Part shown: one piece after another, positions 42,443 to 51,045 of the stretch | Layout: each line of letters opens with the position of its first letter | How positions within the stretch are numbered: position 1 is the first letter of the stretch | Assembly: GCF_013155335.1 (NCBI RefSeq) | Contig: NZ_JABJQZ010000008.1 | Span: 434,001-498,000 of the forward strand | Length of the DNA: 64,000 nucleotides | Reading direction: 5' to 3' | Origin: Nocardioides sp. zg-1230 | GTDB lineage: Bacteria > Actinomycetota > Actinomycetes > Propionibacteriales > Nocardioidaceae | Program-made: the position numbers and the translations under genes | Notes under the pieces: generated by a model | The model's input: only the letters and a program-made list of their open reading frames with translations | What the model was told of the DNA's origin: nothing | The model's database searches: none

Positions 42443-42448
42443 ATCCAA
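42443..42448 (-). promoter_or_regulatory. -10 box of dapE
   Basis: TTGGAT on the minus strand, seven bases before the ATG at 42435; the same hexamer precedes the TspO-like gene. Confidence 0.4.
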
Positions 42449-42471
42449 CCAGCCGGGGGTGGCGGTGCGGG

Positions 42472-45400
42472 TCAGGCCCGGGCGACCCGCACGTCCACCT
42501 CCGCCGCGTCGTCGTACGACACCGAGGTGGCCAGGGTCTCGTCGGCGATCAGCGCCTCGTGGGTCCGGGCCGCGGCGAGCGTCGCCTCCGGGCCGGCGAT
42601 GGTCAGGCTGATCCGGTCGCTGACCTGCAGGCCGGCGTCCTTGCGGGCCTGCTGGACGGCGCGGACGAGGTCGCGGGCGGTGCCCTCAGCCTCGAGCTCG
42701 GGCGTCACGGCGGTGTCGAGCACCACGAAGCCGCCGCGCGGCAGCATGCCGATCGCCGTGGCGTCGTCGGAGGACCCGGCGACCGTCTCGAGGGAGTACT
42801 CCCCCTCGACGAGCGCCAGTCCGCCGGCCGTCACGGTGCCGTCGTCGGCGACCGACCAGTCACCGGACTTCGAGCCCTTGATGGCGAGCTGGACGTCCTT
42901 GCCCAGGCGCGGCCCGGCGGCGCGGGCGTTGACCGTGAGCCGCTGCGAGACGCCGTACGACGCCGCCTCGGGCGCGTCGGTCGCGTGCACCTGGACGGCC
43001 TTGAGGTTGAGCTCGTCGGCGACGAGCGACTCGAAGCCGGTCAGGTCGGCGTCGGTGACGACCGTCAGCTGCGAGAGCGGCAGCCGGTTGCGGAGGTTGG
43101 CGGCCTTGCGCAGGGCGGAGCCCGCCGAGCAGACGTCACGGACGGTGTCCATCGAGGCGACGAGCGACTCGTCGGCCGGCAGGTCGTCGGCGGACGGCCA
43201 GTCGGTCAGGTGCACCGACCGCTCACCGGTCAGGCCGCGCCAGACCTCCTCGGTGGTCAGCGGCATCAGCGGCGCGGTGACCCGGCACACGACCTCGAGC
43301 ACCGTGTGGAGCGTGTCGAAGGCGTCGGGGTCCTCGTCCCAGAAGCGCTCGCGCGAACGCCGGATGTACCAGTTGGTCAGCACGTCGAGGAAGCCGCGCG
43401 TCGAGTCGCACGCCGCGGCCACCTCGTAGTTGTCGAGCTGGTCGGTCATCGCGGCGACGTAGTCGCGCAGCTTGGCCAGGATGTAGCGGTCCATCGGGTG
43501 CGCGCTGTCGGTGCGCCAGGTGGCGTCGTAGCCCTCGCCGCCCTTGGCCGCGTTGGCGTAGAGGCTGAGGAACGACCAGCTGTTCCACAGCGGGATCAGC
43601 ACCTGCCGCACCGAGTCGCGGATGCCCTGCTCGGTCACGACGAGGTTGCCGCCGCGCAGGATCGGGCTCGACATGAGGAACCAGCGCATCGCGTCGGCGC
43701 CGTCGCGGTCGAAGACCTCGCGGACGTCGGGGTAGTTGCGCAGGCTCTTCGACATCTTCTGGCCGTCGTTGCCGAGCACGATGCCGTGGCTCAGGCACGT
43801 CGAGAACGCCGGGCGGTCGAAGATCGCGCCGGCCAGGACGTGCATCGTGTAGAACCAGCCGCGGGTCTGGCCGATGTACTCGACGATGAAGTCTCCGGGG
43901 AAGTGGTGCTCGAACCAGTCCTTGTTCTCGAACGGGTAGTGCACCTGCGCGAAGCTCATCGATCCGGAGTCGAACCACACGTCGAGGACGTCGGTGACGC
44001 GGCGCATCGTCGACTTCCCGGTCGGGTCGTCGGGGTTGGGTCGCGTCAGGTCGTCGACGTACGGGCGGTGGAGGTCGGGGTTGCCATTCTTGTCGCGCGG
44101 CAGGGTGCCGAAGTCGCGCTCGATCTCCTCGAACGAGCCGTAGACGTCGACGCGCGGGTAGTGCTCGTCGTCGGACTTCCACACGGGCACCGGGGAGCCC
44201 CAGAAGCGGTTGCGGGTGATCGACCAGTCGCGGGCGTTCTCCAGCCACTTGCCGAACTGGCCGTCCTTGATGTGCTCGGGCACCCAGCGGATGTCCTGGT
44301 TGAGCGCCATCAGACGCTCCTTGACCTTGGTCACCTCGACGAACCACGACGAGACGCCCTTGTAGATGAGCGGCTGCCGGCAGCGCCAGCAGTGCGGGTA
44401 GGAGTGGTCGTAGGTCTCGCGGCGCACCAGGACGGTGCCGGAGGTGACGCTGCCCTGCTCCCCCTCACCGCGCGTTGCGGCCTTCAGGTGGTCGATGATC
44501 TGGAGGTTGGCGTCGAAGACCTGCATGCCCTCGTAGTCGGTGACCGGGAACGTGAAGCGCCCGTCCTTGCCGACCGGCATGACTGCCTCGATGCCCTCGC
44601 GGTCGGTGACGACCTTGTCGTCCTCACCGAAGGCGCCGGCGGTGTGCACCAGCCCGGTGCCGTCCGTGGTCGTCACGAACTCGGCAGGCACGAGGCGGAA
44701 GGCCCGCTCGTGGCCGGCGTAGTAGCTGAACGGCGGGGCGTACTCCAGGCCGACGAGGTCGGCGCCCGTGCCGCGCCAGGTGACGGTGGGCTCGTCGCCC
44801 AGCTCGCGGGCGTACGACGCCAGGCGGGCCTCGGCGATGAGGTAGCGCTCGGCGGTGCCGGTGGGGCCGTCGGACTGCACGACGACGTAGTCGATGTCCT
44901 CGCCGACCATCACCGCGAGGTTGGACGGCAGGGTCCAGGGGGTCGTCGTCCAGACGAGGACCTTCACGCCCTGGAACGGGCCCTCGGTCGTCACGTCGTA
45001 GCCGACGGTGACGGCCGGGTCCTGGCGCATCTGGTAGACGTCGTCGTCCATGCGCAGCTCGTGGTTGGACAGCGGCGTCTCGTCCTGCCAGCAGTAGGGC
45101 AGCACGCGGAAGCCCTCGTAGACCAGGCCCTTGTCGTGCAGCTGCTTGAAGGCCCAGATGACCGACTCCATGAACTCCGGGTTCATGGTGCGGTAGTCGT
45201 TGTCGAAGTCGACCCAGCGCGCCTGGCGGGTGACGTAGTCACGCCACTCGCCGGTGTACTTCAGGACCGACTGGCGGCAGGCCTCGTTGAACTTCTCGAT
45301 GCCCAGCTCGACGATCTCGTCGGTGGTCTTGATGCCGTTGAGGCGCATCGCCTCGAGCTCGGCGGGCAGGCCGTGGGTGTCCCAGCCGAAGCGGCGCTCG

Positions 45401-45675
45401 ACCTTGCGGCCGCGCATCGTCTGGTAGCGCGGGATGAGGTCCTTGACGTAGCCGGTGAGCAGGTGCCCGTAGTGCGGCAGGCCGTTGGCGAAGGGCGGAC
45501 CGTCGTAGAAGACGAACTCGTTGGCGCCGTCCTGGCCGGCGTCACGCTGCTCGACGCTCGCGCGGAAGGTGTCGTCCGACTCCCAGTAGGCCAGCACCGC
45601 CTCCTCGATCTCCGGGAAGCGTGGGCTGCTCGCGACGGTCGTGGCGTCGGTGTGGCTGACCTTGGGGTAGGTCAT
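42472..45675 (-). CDS. ileS: Isoleucyl-tRNA synthetase, long eukaryote-like type
   Basis: Charges tRNA-Ile and edits mischarged valine. The 1067-residue protein has the class I HIGH motif as HYGH (residues 68-71), the CP1 editing domain (TTTPWTLPSNLAV, TDGTGLVHTAGAFGEDD), the tRNA-region WFDSGSM and the KMSKS loop (GQKMSKSLRNYPD). It resembles the IleS2-type enzymes (mupirocin-tolerant, eukaryote-like) in its length, in PYCWQDETPLSNHELRMDD and in the long C-terminal part, and lacks the C-terminal zinc Cys cluster of E. coli-type IleRS. GAGGAG lies nine bases before the ATG and is part of the T-box switch upstream. Confidence 0.97.
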   Translation of the reverse strand: MTYPKVSHTDATTVASSPRFPEIEEAVLAYWESDDTFRASVEQRDAGQDGANEFVFYDGPPFANGLPHYGHLLTGYVKDLIPRYQTMRGRKVERRFGWDTHGLPAELEAMRLNGIKTTDEIVELGIEKFNEACRQSVLKYTGEWRDYVTRQARWVDFDNDYRTMNPEFMESVIWAFKQLHDKGLVYEGFRVLPYCWQDETPLSNHELRMDDDVYQMRQDPAVTVGYDVTTEGPFQGVKVLVWTTTPWTLPSNLAVMVGEDIDYVVVQSDGPTGTAERYLIAEARLASYARELGDEPTVTWRGTGADLVGLEYAPPFSYYAGHERAFRLVPAEFVTTTDGTGLVHTAGAFGEDDKVVTDREGIEAVMPVGKDGRFTFPVTDYEGMQVFDANLQIIDHLKAATRGEGEQGSVTSGTVLVRRETYDHSYPHCWRCRQPLIYKGVSSWFVEVTKVKERLMALNQDIRWVPEHIKDGQFGKWLENARDWSITRNRFWGSPVPVWKSDDEHYPRVDVYGSFEEIERDFGTLPRDKNGNPDLHRPYVDDLTRPNPDDPTGKSTMRRVTDVLDVWFDSGSMSFAQVHYPFENKDWFEHHFPGDFIVEYIGQTRGWFYTMHVLAGAIFDRPAFSTCLSHGIVLGNDGQKMSKSLRNYPDVREVFDRDGADAMRWFLMSSPILRGGNLVVTEQGIRDSVRQVLIPLWNSWSFLSLYANAAKGGEGYDATWRTDSAHPMDRYILAKLRDYVAAMTDQLDNYEVAAACDSTRGFLDVLTNWYIRRSRERFWDEDPDAFDTLHTVLEVVCRVTAPLMPLTTEEVWRGLTGERSVHLTDWPSADDLPADESLVASMDTVRDVCSAGSALRKAANLRNRLPLSQLTVVTDADLTGFESLVADELNLKAVQVHATDAPEAASYGVSQRLTVNARAAGPRLGKDVQLAIKGSKSGDWSVADDGTVTAGGLALVEGEYSLETVAGSSDDATAIGMLPRGGFVVLDTAVTPELEAEGTARDLVRAVQQARKDAGLQVSDRISLTIAGPEATLAAARTHEALIADETLATSVSYDDAAEVDVRVARA

Positions 45676-45890
45676 CTCTGGGTGCTCCTCGCGGTGGCGT
45701 CGTACGTCTCGGTCTCGTTGACACGAGGACGACATCCCTGCCGCGGTACCACCTCGCTTGCCCGCCCTTGCTGGACGGACCGCTTCGTTCGGCTGTGTCG
45801 GGCCGTACCCGTCGGGTTCTAGTGGGGCCGCGGCCGGATCGCCGTACCCGTTCTTCCCGAGGCTCGCCGCTGATGACGGCTCAAGCGCCT
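45676..45890 (-). promoter_or_regulatory. Translational T-box leader of ileS
   Basis: Reading the minus strand, the conserved T-box AGGTGGTACCGCGG lies at 45754-45741; its TGGT would pair with the ACCA end of uncharged tRNA-Ile (discriminator A). CGAGG just before and CCTCG at 45728-45724 form the antisequestrator; the same CCTCG can instead pair with CGAGGAG (45691-45685), the ribosome-binding site, giving a mutually exclusive sequestrator. A candidate ATC (Ile) specifier followed by A lies at 45874-45872 within a compact stem I. The form fits the actinobacterial ileS T-boxes with ultrashort stem I that act on translation. Confidence 0.85.
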
Positions 45891-45896
45891 GCTGCG

Positions 45897-45902
45897 ATCG
45901 TA
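45897..45902 (-). promoter_or_regulatory. Candidate -10 box for the ileS T-box transcript
   Basis: TACGAT on the minus strand would start the RNA near 45890, just before stem I. Confidence 0.45.
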
Positions 45903-45928
45903 CGGCGCAGCCCGACCCGTCCGCGAAT

Positions 45929-46408
45929 TCACCTCGCGCGGTGAGGGTCTGTCGCCGTCGGCGGCTGCCGTTCGGCTCCGGGCAGGTGGGCGAAGGTCCA
46001 CGACCGATTCGTCAGGAACTGCCCCAGGACCACGGGAGGCACGGTCAACAGCTTGGCCCAGAACGGAGCCAGGTGGACAGCGTGCACCAAGACCGCGAGG
46101 AGTGCGGTCGAGATGGCCAGACCGGTCAGTCCGACGACGAAGAAGCGCACCAGACGAACGTGCCGGCGGTCCTGCCGACTGAAGGTGAAGCGCGAGTTGA
46201 GGGTGAAGCTGACCGCTATCCCACAACATACGCTCACGATGTTGCTCGCCACGGGCGGCATCGCCATCCCGTGCACGAGCACCAGATAGGTGCCGAGATC
46301 CGTCATCGCGCCGACTCCGCCGAAGATCCCGTACGAGACCAGCTGACGCGCCAGCGCCAGCCACTGTCCCCGGGAGCGGCCAGCGACCCGCGACCAGGCC
46401 GACGTCAC
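45929..46408 (-). CDS. GtrA-like membrane protein
   Basis: A 159-residue protein with four transmembrane helices in the GtrA pattern: LVSYGIFGGVGAMTDLGTYLVLVHG, VSVCCGIAVSFTLNSRFTF, FFVVGLTGLAISTALLAVLVH and PPVVLGQFLTNRSWTF. GtrA proteins are thought to flip or carry polyprenyl-linked sugars for cell-surface glycans. GTG at 46408 overlaps the stop of the glycosyltransferase by four bases; a GTG at 46435 is in frame. The pairing of GT2 plus GtrA suggests that the former makes a polyprenyl-phosphate sugar and the latter moves it outward. Confidence 0.88.
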   Translation of the reverse strand: MTSAWSRVAGRSRGQWLALARQLVSYGIFGGVGAMTDLGTYLVLVHGMAMPPVASNIVSVCCGIAVSFTLNSRFTFSRQDRRHVRLVRFFVVGLTGLAISTALLAVLVHAVHLAPFWAKLLTVPPVVLGQFLTNRSWTFAHLPGAERQPPTATDPHRAR

Positions 46409-47145
46409 CACGCGCGTCCCCGCAGCCGCACCCACTGCCTCGTCGCGAGCAGGCAGAACGTGAGGAACCTGCGGCTGGGGATGAGCGCGTGTCGCGCCTG
46501 CCAGGTGCTCCCGTGGGCATCACCGCCGCGGCGCACCCGTGAGCGCACCGGCTCCTCGCGGAGCGCCAGCCCTCGCGTGCGAACCAGCACGGACATCACC
46601 AGGTTCGGAGTCATGGACTCCCGGGGCAGGCGCTCGAGGAGGTCCTGCAGCGTGGCCGCCCGGTAGATCCGCAGAGGGGTGTTGGCGTCAGCCGGGAGCT
46701 GTCGCGCCCGCGACCACACCAGCAGACGGGTGATCGCCGACGTCAGTCGGCGGAAGTACGGATCGCTCCGCTGGGTCCGGACCCCCTCGATCACCTCGAC
46801 GCGGTCGTCGCCGACCATGAGTGAGACGAGGCGAGCCACGTCGCTCCCCTCGAACTGACCGTCGCCGTCGATGGTCACGACGATGTCGTTGCCATTCTCC
46901 AGTCCCGCAGCCATGGCGCGCATGGTGCTCGGACCGTGGCCGAGGTTCGACGGGTTGCCGACCAGCCGGACCGGAACACCGTCGTCGGCACACTGCCGCA
47001 CCACCTCGGCCGTGCCGTCGTTCGACCGGTCGTCGACCACGACGAACTCCGCGTCCCGGCCCAGGTGTCGCTGCAGCTCGCTGAGGAAGGCTGCGATGCC
47101 GGACGCCTCGTTGTAGGCGGGCATGACGACGACCACACTGCTCAT
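46405..47145 (-). CDS. Family 2 glycosyltransferase (polyprenyl-phosphate-sugar type)
   Basis: A 246-residue inverting GT-A enzyme: VVVVMPAYNEASGI start, VVDDRSNDGT, and the metal-binding VTIDGDGQFE, as in dolichyl/undecaprenyl-phosphate sugar transferases. The C-terminal part has no obvious transmembrane helices, so membrane contact probably comes through GtrA encoded next. The ATG at 47145 follows a TACCTT -10 box by seven bases. It is divergent from the large membrane protein gene. Confidence 0.9.
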   Translation of the reverse strand: MSSVVVVMPAYNEASGIAAFLSELQRHLGRDAEFVVVDDRSNDGTAEVVRQCADDGVPVRLVGNPSNLGHGPSTMRAMAAGLENGNDIVVTIDGDGQFEGSDVARLVSLMVGDDRVEVIEGVRTQRSDPYFRRLTSAITRLLVWSRARQLPADANTPLRIYRAATLQDLLERLPRESMTPNLVMSVLVRTRGLALREEPVRSRVRRGGDAHGSTWQARHALIPSRRFLTFCLLATRQWVRLRGRAW

Positions 47146-47152
47146 GGACGTT

Positions 47153-47158
47153 AAGGTA
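47153..47158 (-). promoter_or_regulatory. -10 box of leaderless glycosyltransferase gene
   Basis: TACCTT on the minus strand, seven bases before the ATG at 47145. Confidence 0.5.
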
Positions 47159-47294
47159 AGCGCGCCGGTCCGGATGGACGAAGCCGGGCTCGCCCTGGCG
47201 ACGTGTCCCGCTGCGCCGGTCCCGTCCTGGCATCGCGTCCGCTGGCTGACCTCGCGCACCCCCGCGGCCACATCCGGCAAGGAGTCTCCCACTC

Positions 47295-49460
47295 GTGTCA
47301 GCCCTTCTCATGCTGCTCGTGGGCATCAGCATCCTGTTCGTCTTCGGCCTCCCGCTCGCGCAGCGCGCGTACCCCGGCCGGGCGGCTGCCGCGGCAGTGC
47401 CCGAAGCCCTCGTCGTGGCGCCGCTCCTCGGCTACGGCGTCCTCACCTTCCTGACGCGCGTGACGGCGTCGCTCGGACTCGCCACCCAGCTCGTCGCCTG
47501 GCCCCTACTCGTGGCGGGGCTGCTCGCGCTCGTACCGCACCTCCGTCGCCGGCGAGGTGGACCGTTCCGCGAAGCGGTGCGTGCGACAGCGCCCGTCTGG
47601 GTCGCATTTGCAGCCGTCACGGTCACCGCAGGGCTCTCGTTCATCCTGGTGGGGCCCCGCTTCTACCGCGGCTACGCCTACTGGGACACCTACTTCTACG
47701 CGAGCCAGGCAGAGGCGCTTCGCGTGTCAGCGCCGGGCCAGGTCTTCGCGGAGTTCGGCAACCACCCGTTCGCCGAGGCCGCCACCGCTGTCGACTTCGG
47801 TCCGGAGCGCCTTGCACGTGCGCTCATGCAGAGCTTCCTGGCCTCGGTCCTGCGCACTGACGGCGGATCGACCGTCGGGTTCATCGGGGTCGTCTCCGTG
47901 GGCTGGGTGTTCCTGGCCTTCCTGCTGCTCACCAAGGACTGGTCCGTCGGCCCGAAGATGCGGATCGGTGCCTGCGCGAGCGCCGCCCTCCTGCCCGCCG
48001 TGGTGGTCGGCCAAGTGCAGGGGTTCATCCCGATGGCCATGGTGACGGGACTCGTCATTGCGTTCATCCGTGTCCTGGACGACACGCTCCGCGCGCCGAG
48101 CGCCGCGCGGGCTCTCGCACTGGCGTTCCTGATCAGCGGTGCGGCATTCACCCTGATGGAGGCCCTCTACGTCATGGCGCCGCTGACGCTGGTCGCGCTC
48201 GTGACCAGCCAGGTGCTCGATGGGCGGGTCTCCGGGCTCGTCCACGCAGTCGGCGCCTGGCTCGCCGCGGTGGTGCTCAGCGTGCCCCTGGGCAACCGAC
48301 TGCTCTCCGAGATCCTGTCGAGCACCGAGTCGATGACGCGGACCGGACTCAACGAGGCCTACCCCTTCGCCTACTCCCCCCGAGTCCTGACCTGGACGTT
48401 CTGGGCGAACTCGCTGGAGGGCCGCACTGACCTCGTGGCAGCGGCGGCCACCGCGGTGGCGGTGGGGATCTACATCCTGGGGCTCCACGGGCTGCTGCGC
48501 CTCGCGATGGACCCGCCGTCCACCTTGGGCATCGTGCTGGCTGCGTACACCTTGATGCCCCTGGCCTTCGTCGTGACCGGGGAGGACCTCCGGTACAGCT
48601 TCTACAAGATGTTCGCCTTGACCGTCCCGCTGGTGTGGGTGGGGGCATGGCTCACTGCCAGCCGTTTGCGACAGGCCTTGCGCGGCGCCCAGCCAGGCAA
48701 CCGCGTCAAGCACCAGCTGCGTCGGTTGATCGGGCTCGCCGCGGTCGCGGTCATGGTGGTCGCCGGGTTCGCAGGCGCAGCCTGTTCCGTCGTCCGGGTC
48801 TACAGCGTCGCCGGGAGCCACCCAGAGGTGGAGACAGCCAACACGCGGATCGGGATCTGGCGCTATGTCGACGTCCCGGAGAAGCGCGCGTCGTTCGACG
48901 CCTACGAGGCGTTGGCCGGGCGACCGGTTGTCGCGGCATTCCCCGACCAGACCACACTTCCCGACTTCTGGTGGTCGGTCTACTACCTGCGCAACTCCCC
49001 ACTCTGGGTGCTCGGGCGCACGACGGACGACCTGTTCGCAGGCCCCGGCGACACAGCGCGCGACATCTCGACGGCGCCGCTCGACGCCGAGGTCGTCTAC
49101 CCCGTCGACTACGACAACCTCGGCGCCGGCGCCGACGGCTCCTTCGGCCTGGTGGTCGAGGGCACGAACCTCGACGTCGTCACACCCTTCCGGACCAACG
49201 AGTCGGAGGGTCCCGTCACCTCCATCAGGATCAACACCTTCTCCCGGACAGGGGGGACCTTGGCGCTGACCGTCCGATCGCAGGCCCCGGAGGCCGTGCG
49301 AGCGCGGGGTGTCGCGGGCCTGTCGGCACTCCGACCCGGGGACACGGTGGTCCGCATTCCCGTGCCGCGCGGAGGGCACGTCGTCGACATCGACCTCGAA
49401 GGTGCACCGGAGGGAACCTTCGTCTCGTTCCCTGACGCCGAGTTCATCCCGTCCACCTGA
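47295..49460 (+). CDS. Large polytopic membrane protein, GT-C glycosyltransferase-like
   Basis: A 721-residue protein: about 12-13 transmembrane segments in residues 1-500 (LLMLLVGISILFVFGLPLA at the start) and an extracytoplasmic C-terminal domain of about 210 residues (VETANTRIGIWRYVDVPEKRASF to the end) with mostly beta content. A Phe/Tyr/Asp-rich loop after the third helix (RFYRGYAYWDTYFYASQAEAL) lies where GT-C enzymes hold their catalytic acid, though I cannot name the family. AAGGAG is ten bases before the GTG. With the divergent GT2 and GtrA genes it probably forms a polyprenyl-sugar-dependent surface glycosylation set. Codon third positions look less GC-biased than in the neighbours. 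Confidence 0.7.
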   Translation: MSALLMLLVGISILFVFGLPLAQRAYPGRAAAAAVPEALVVAPLLGYGVLTFLTRVTASLGLATQLVAWPLLVAGLLALVPHLRRRRGGPFREAVRATAPVWVAFAAVTVTAGLSFILVGPRFYRGYAYWDTYFYASQAEALRVSAPGQVFAEFGNHPFAEAATAVDFGPERLARALMQSFLASVLRTDGGSTVGFIGVVSVGWVFLAFLLLTKDWSVGPKMRIGACASAALLPAVVVGQVQGFIPMAMVTGLVIAFIRVLDDTLRAPSAARALALAFLISGAAFTLMEALYVMAPLTLVALVTSQVLDGRVSGLVHAVGAWLAAVVLSVPLGNRLLSEILSSTESMTRTGLNEAYPFAYSPRVLTWTFWANSLEGRTDLVAAAATAVAVGIYILGLHGLLRLAMDPPSTLGIVLAAYTLMPLAFVVTGEDLRYSFYKMFALTVPLVWVGAWLTASRLRQALRGAQPGNRVKHQLRRLIGLAAVAVMVVAGFAGAACSVVRVYSVAGSHPEVETANTRIGIWRYVDVPEKRASFDAYEALAGRPVVAAFPDQTTLPDFWWSVYYLRNSPLWVLGRTTDDLFAGPGDTARDISTAPLDAEVVYPVDYDNLGAGADGSFGLVVEGTNLDVVTPFRTNESEGPVTSIRINTFSRTGGTLALTVRSQAPEAVRARGVAGLSALRPGDTVVRIPVPRGGHVVDIDLEGAPEGTFVSFPDAEFIPST

Positions 49461-49518
49461 CCGGTCGGACGGATCTGCCGACGTTGCGTCACCCCCCGGC
49501 AGCCGGTTGGCTGCTGCC

Positions 49519-50064
49519 ATGGCGAACCCCGGGTACGACGGCATGTGGCTCCCGCACGACCAGGACCCCCGGATGCAGATGGGGCCCACGCGCGGGGAGC
49601 GCGAGTGCCTCGTCGGCTACCTGGAGCACTACCGCCAGACGCTCGCGCTCAAGTGCGACGACCTGACGGCGGAGCAGCTGGCGACGAGGGCGGTGCCGCC
49701 GTCCAACATCTCGCTGCTCGGCCTGGTGCGCCACATGGCGCGGGTCGAGCAGAGCTGGTTCCGGCGGGTGATAGAGGGGCGGATGGACATCCCGCGGCTG
49801 TTCCAGGACGAGGCCGAGGACGCGGGGTTCACCTTCCCGGAGGCCGACGACGACCTGGTGAGGGCCAGCCACGCGTTGTGGCAGTCGGAGATCGCGTACG
49901 CCCGCGAGGTGCTCGACCGCACCGACCTCGACGCGGTCGCGGACGTGCACGGCGAGCCCAGTGAGGTGCGCGACATCGTGGTGCACATGATCGAGGAGTA
50001 CGCCCGTCACTGCGGGCACGCCGACCTGGTGCGGGAGTGCATCGACGGCCGCGCCGGCCAGTAG
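49519..50064 (+). CDS. DinB/DUF664 family protein
   Basis: A 181-residue four-helix DinB-like protein of the DUF664 ('mini-circle protein') group. It has ERECLVGYLEHYRQTLALKCDDLTAEQL, LGLVRHMARVEQSWFRRVI and VVHMIEEYARHCGHADLVRE, where three His residues (RHMARVE, the HMIEEYARHCGHAD pair) form the usual metal site. Family members are mycothiol/bacillithiol-related transferases or detoxification proteins. TTGGCT lies six bases before the ATG as a possible weak -10. Confidence 0.9.
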   Translation: MANPGYDGMWLPHDQDPRMQMGPTRGERECLVGYLEHYRQTLALKCDDLTAEQLATRAVPPSNISLLGLVRHMARVEQSWFRRVIEGRMDIPRLFQDEAEDAGFTFPEADDDLVRASHALWQSEIAYAREVLDRTDLDAVADVHGEPSEVRDIVVHMIEEYARHCGHADLVRECIDGRAGQ

Positions 50065-50095
50065 GCCTCCGCCCGGGCGGGTGGGGCAGCCTCCG

Positions 50096-50101
50096 TAGGC
50101 T
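50096..50101 (+). promoter_or_regulatory. -10 box of leaderless dapD gene
   Basis: TAGGCT followed by six bases and the GTG at 50108; it decides this start over the GTG at 50102. Confidence 0.6.
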
Positions 50102-50107
50102 GTGCGC

Positions 50108-51037
50108 GTGACTGCTGCTTCCGGCTACGGCCTGCTGACCCTGCACGGCGACACCGTGCTCGACGCCTGGTTCCCCTCTCCCGTCCTCTCGGCGAGCGAG
50201 GGTGACGCCCCGTCGGAGCTGACGGCGCTGGAGGGCGACGACGAGGTCCGCGGCGTACGACGTGAGGTGCGCCTGGTCGAGATCGCCGACCTGGACGACG
50301 CACCCGCCTCGACCGAGGACGTCTGGCTGCGGCTGCACCTGCTGTCCACCCGCCTCGTCAAGCCGCACGGGCTCAACCTCGACGGCGTCTTCGGCCTGCT
50401 GACCAACGTCGTGTGGACCTCCGCCGGGCCATGCGCGGTCGAGGGCTTCGAGACGACCCGCGCCCGGATGCGCGCGAGCGGCCAGCACGTCACGGTGTTC
50501 GGCGTCGACAAGTTCCCGCGCATGGTCGACTACGTCGTGCCCAGCGGCGTACGCATCGGCGACGCCGACCGCGTCCGGCTCGGCGCCCACCTCGCCGAGG
50601 GGACGACGGTGATGCACGAGGGCTTCGTGAACTTCAACGCCGGCACGCTCGGCACCTCGATGGTCGAGGGCCGGATCTCCGGCGGCGTGGTCGTCGGCGA
50701 CGGCTCCGACGTCGGCGGCGGCTCGTCGATCATGGGCACGCTGTCGGGCGGCGGCAAGGAGGTCATCTCCATCGGGGAGCGCTGCCTGCTCGGCGCCAAC
50801 GCCGGCATCGGCATCTCGCTCGGCGACGACTGCGTCGTGGAGGCCGGCTGCTACGTCACGGCCGGCACCAAGGTCACCGTCAAGGACATGGACGGCAAAC
50901 CCGCCGTCGTCAAGGCCGCGACCCTGTCGGGCGTCGACAACGTCCTGTTCCGCCGCAACTCGGTGAGCGGCGCCATCGAGGCCGTGCCGTGGAAGGGCGA
51001 GGGCATCGCCCTCAACGCGGCACTGCACGCCAACTAG
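50108..51037 (+). CDS. dapD: Tetrahydrodipicolinate N-succinyltransferase
   Basis: Transfers succinyl from succinyl-CoA to tetrahydrodipicolinate in lysine/diaminopimelate synthesis. The 309-residue protein has the actinobacterial DapD N-terminal domain (VWLRLHLLSTRLVKPHGLNLDGVFGLL) and the left-handed beta-helix (GVRIGDADRVRLGAHLAEGTTVMHEGFVNFNAGTLGTSMVEGRIS, GGGSSIMGTLSGGG). It is followed by an unrelated secreted protein gene after 8 bases and lies opposite dapC about 2 kb on, so the genes for the succinylase branch cluster here, with dapE some 8 kb upstream. Confidence 0.96.
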   Translation: MTAASGYGLLTLHGDTVLDAWFPSPVLSASEGDAPSELTALEGDDEVRGVRREVRLVEIADLDDAPASTEDVWLRLHLLSTRLVKPHGLNLDGVFGLLTNVVWTSAGPCAVEGFETTRARMRASGQHVTVFGVDKFPRMVDYVVPSGVRIGDADRVRLGAHLAEGTTVMHEGFVNFNAGTLGTSMVEGRISGGVVVGDGSDVGGGSSIMGTLSGGGKEVISIGERCLLGANAGIGISLGDDCVVEAGCYVTAGTKVTVKDMDGKPAVVKAATLSGVDNVLFRRNSVSGAIEAVPWKGEGIALNAALHAN

Positions 51038-51045
51038 GGCTCCTC

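Noticed and set aside
42166..45822. A 1218-codon open frame on the plus strand
   Set aside because: Antisense to ileS and its T-box; no recognisable domain.
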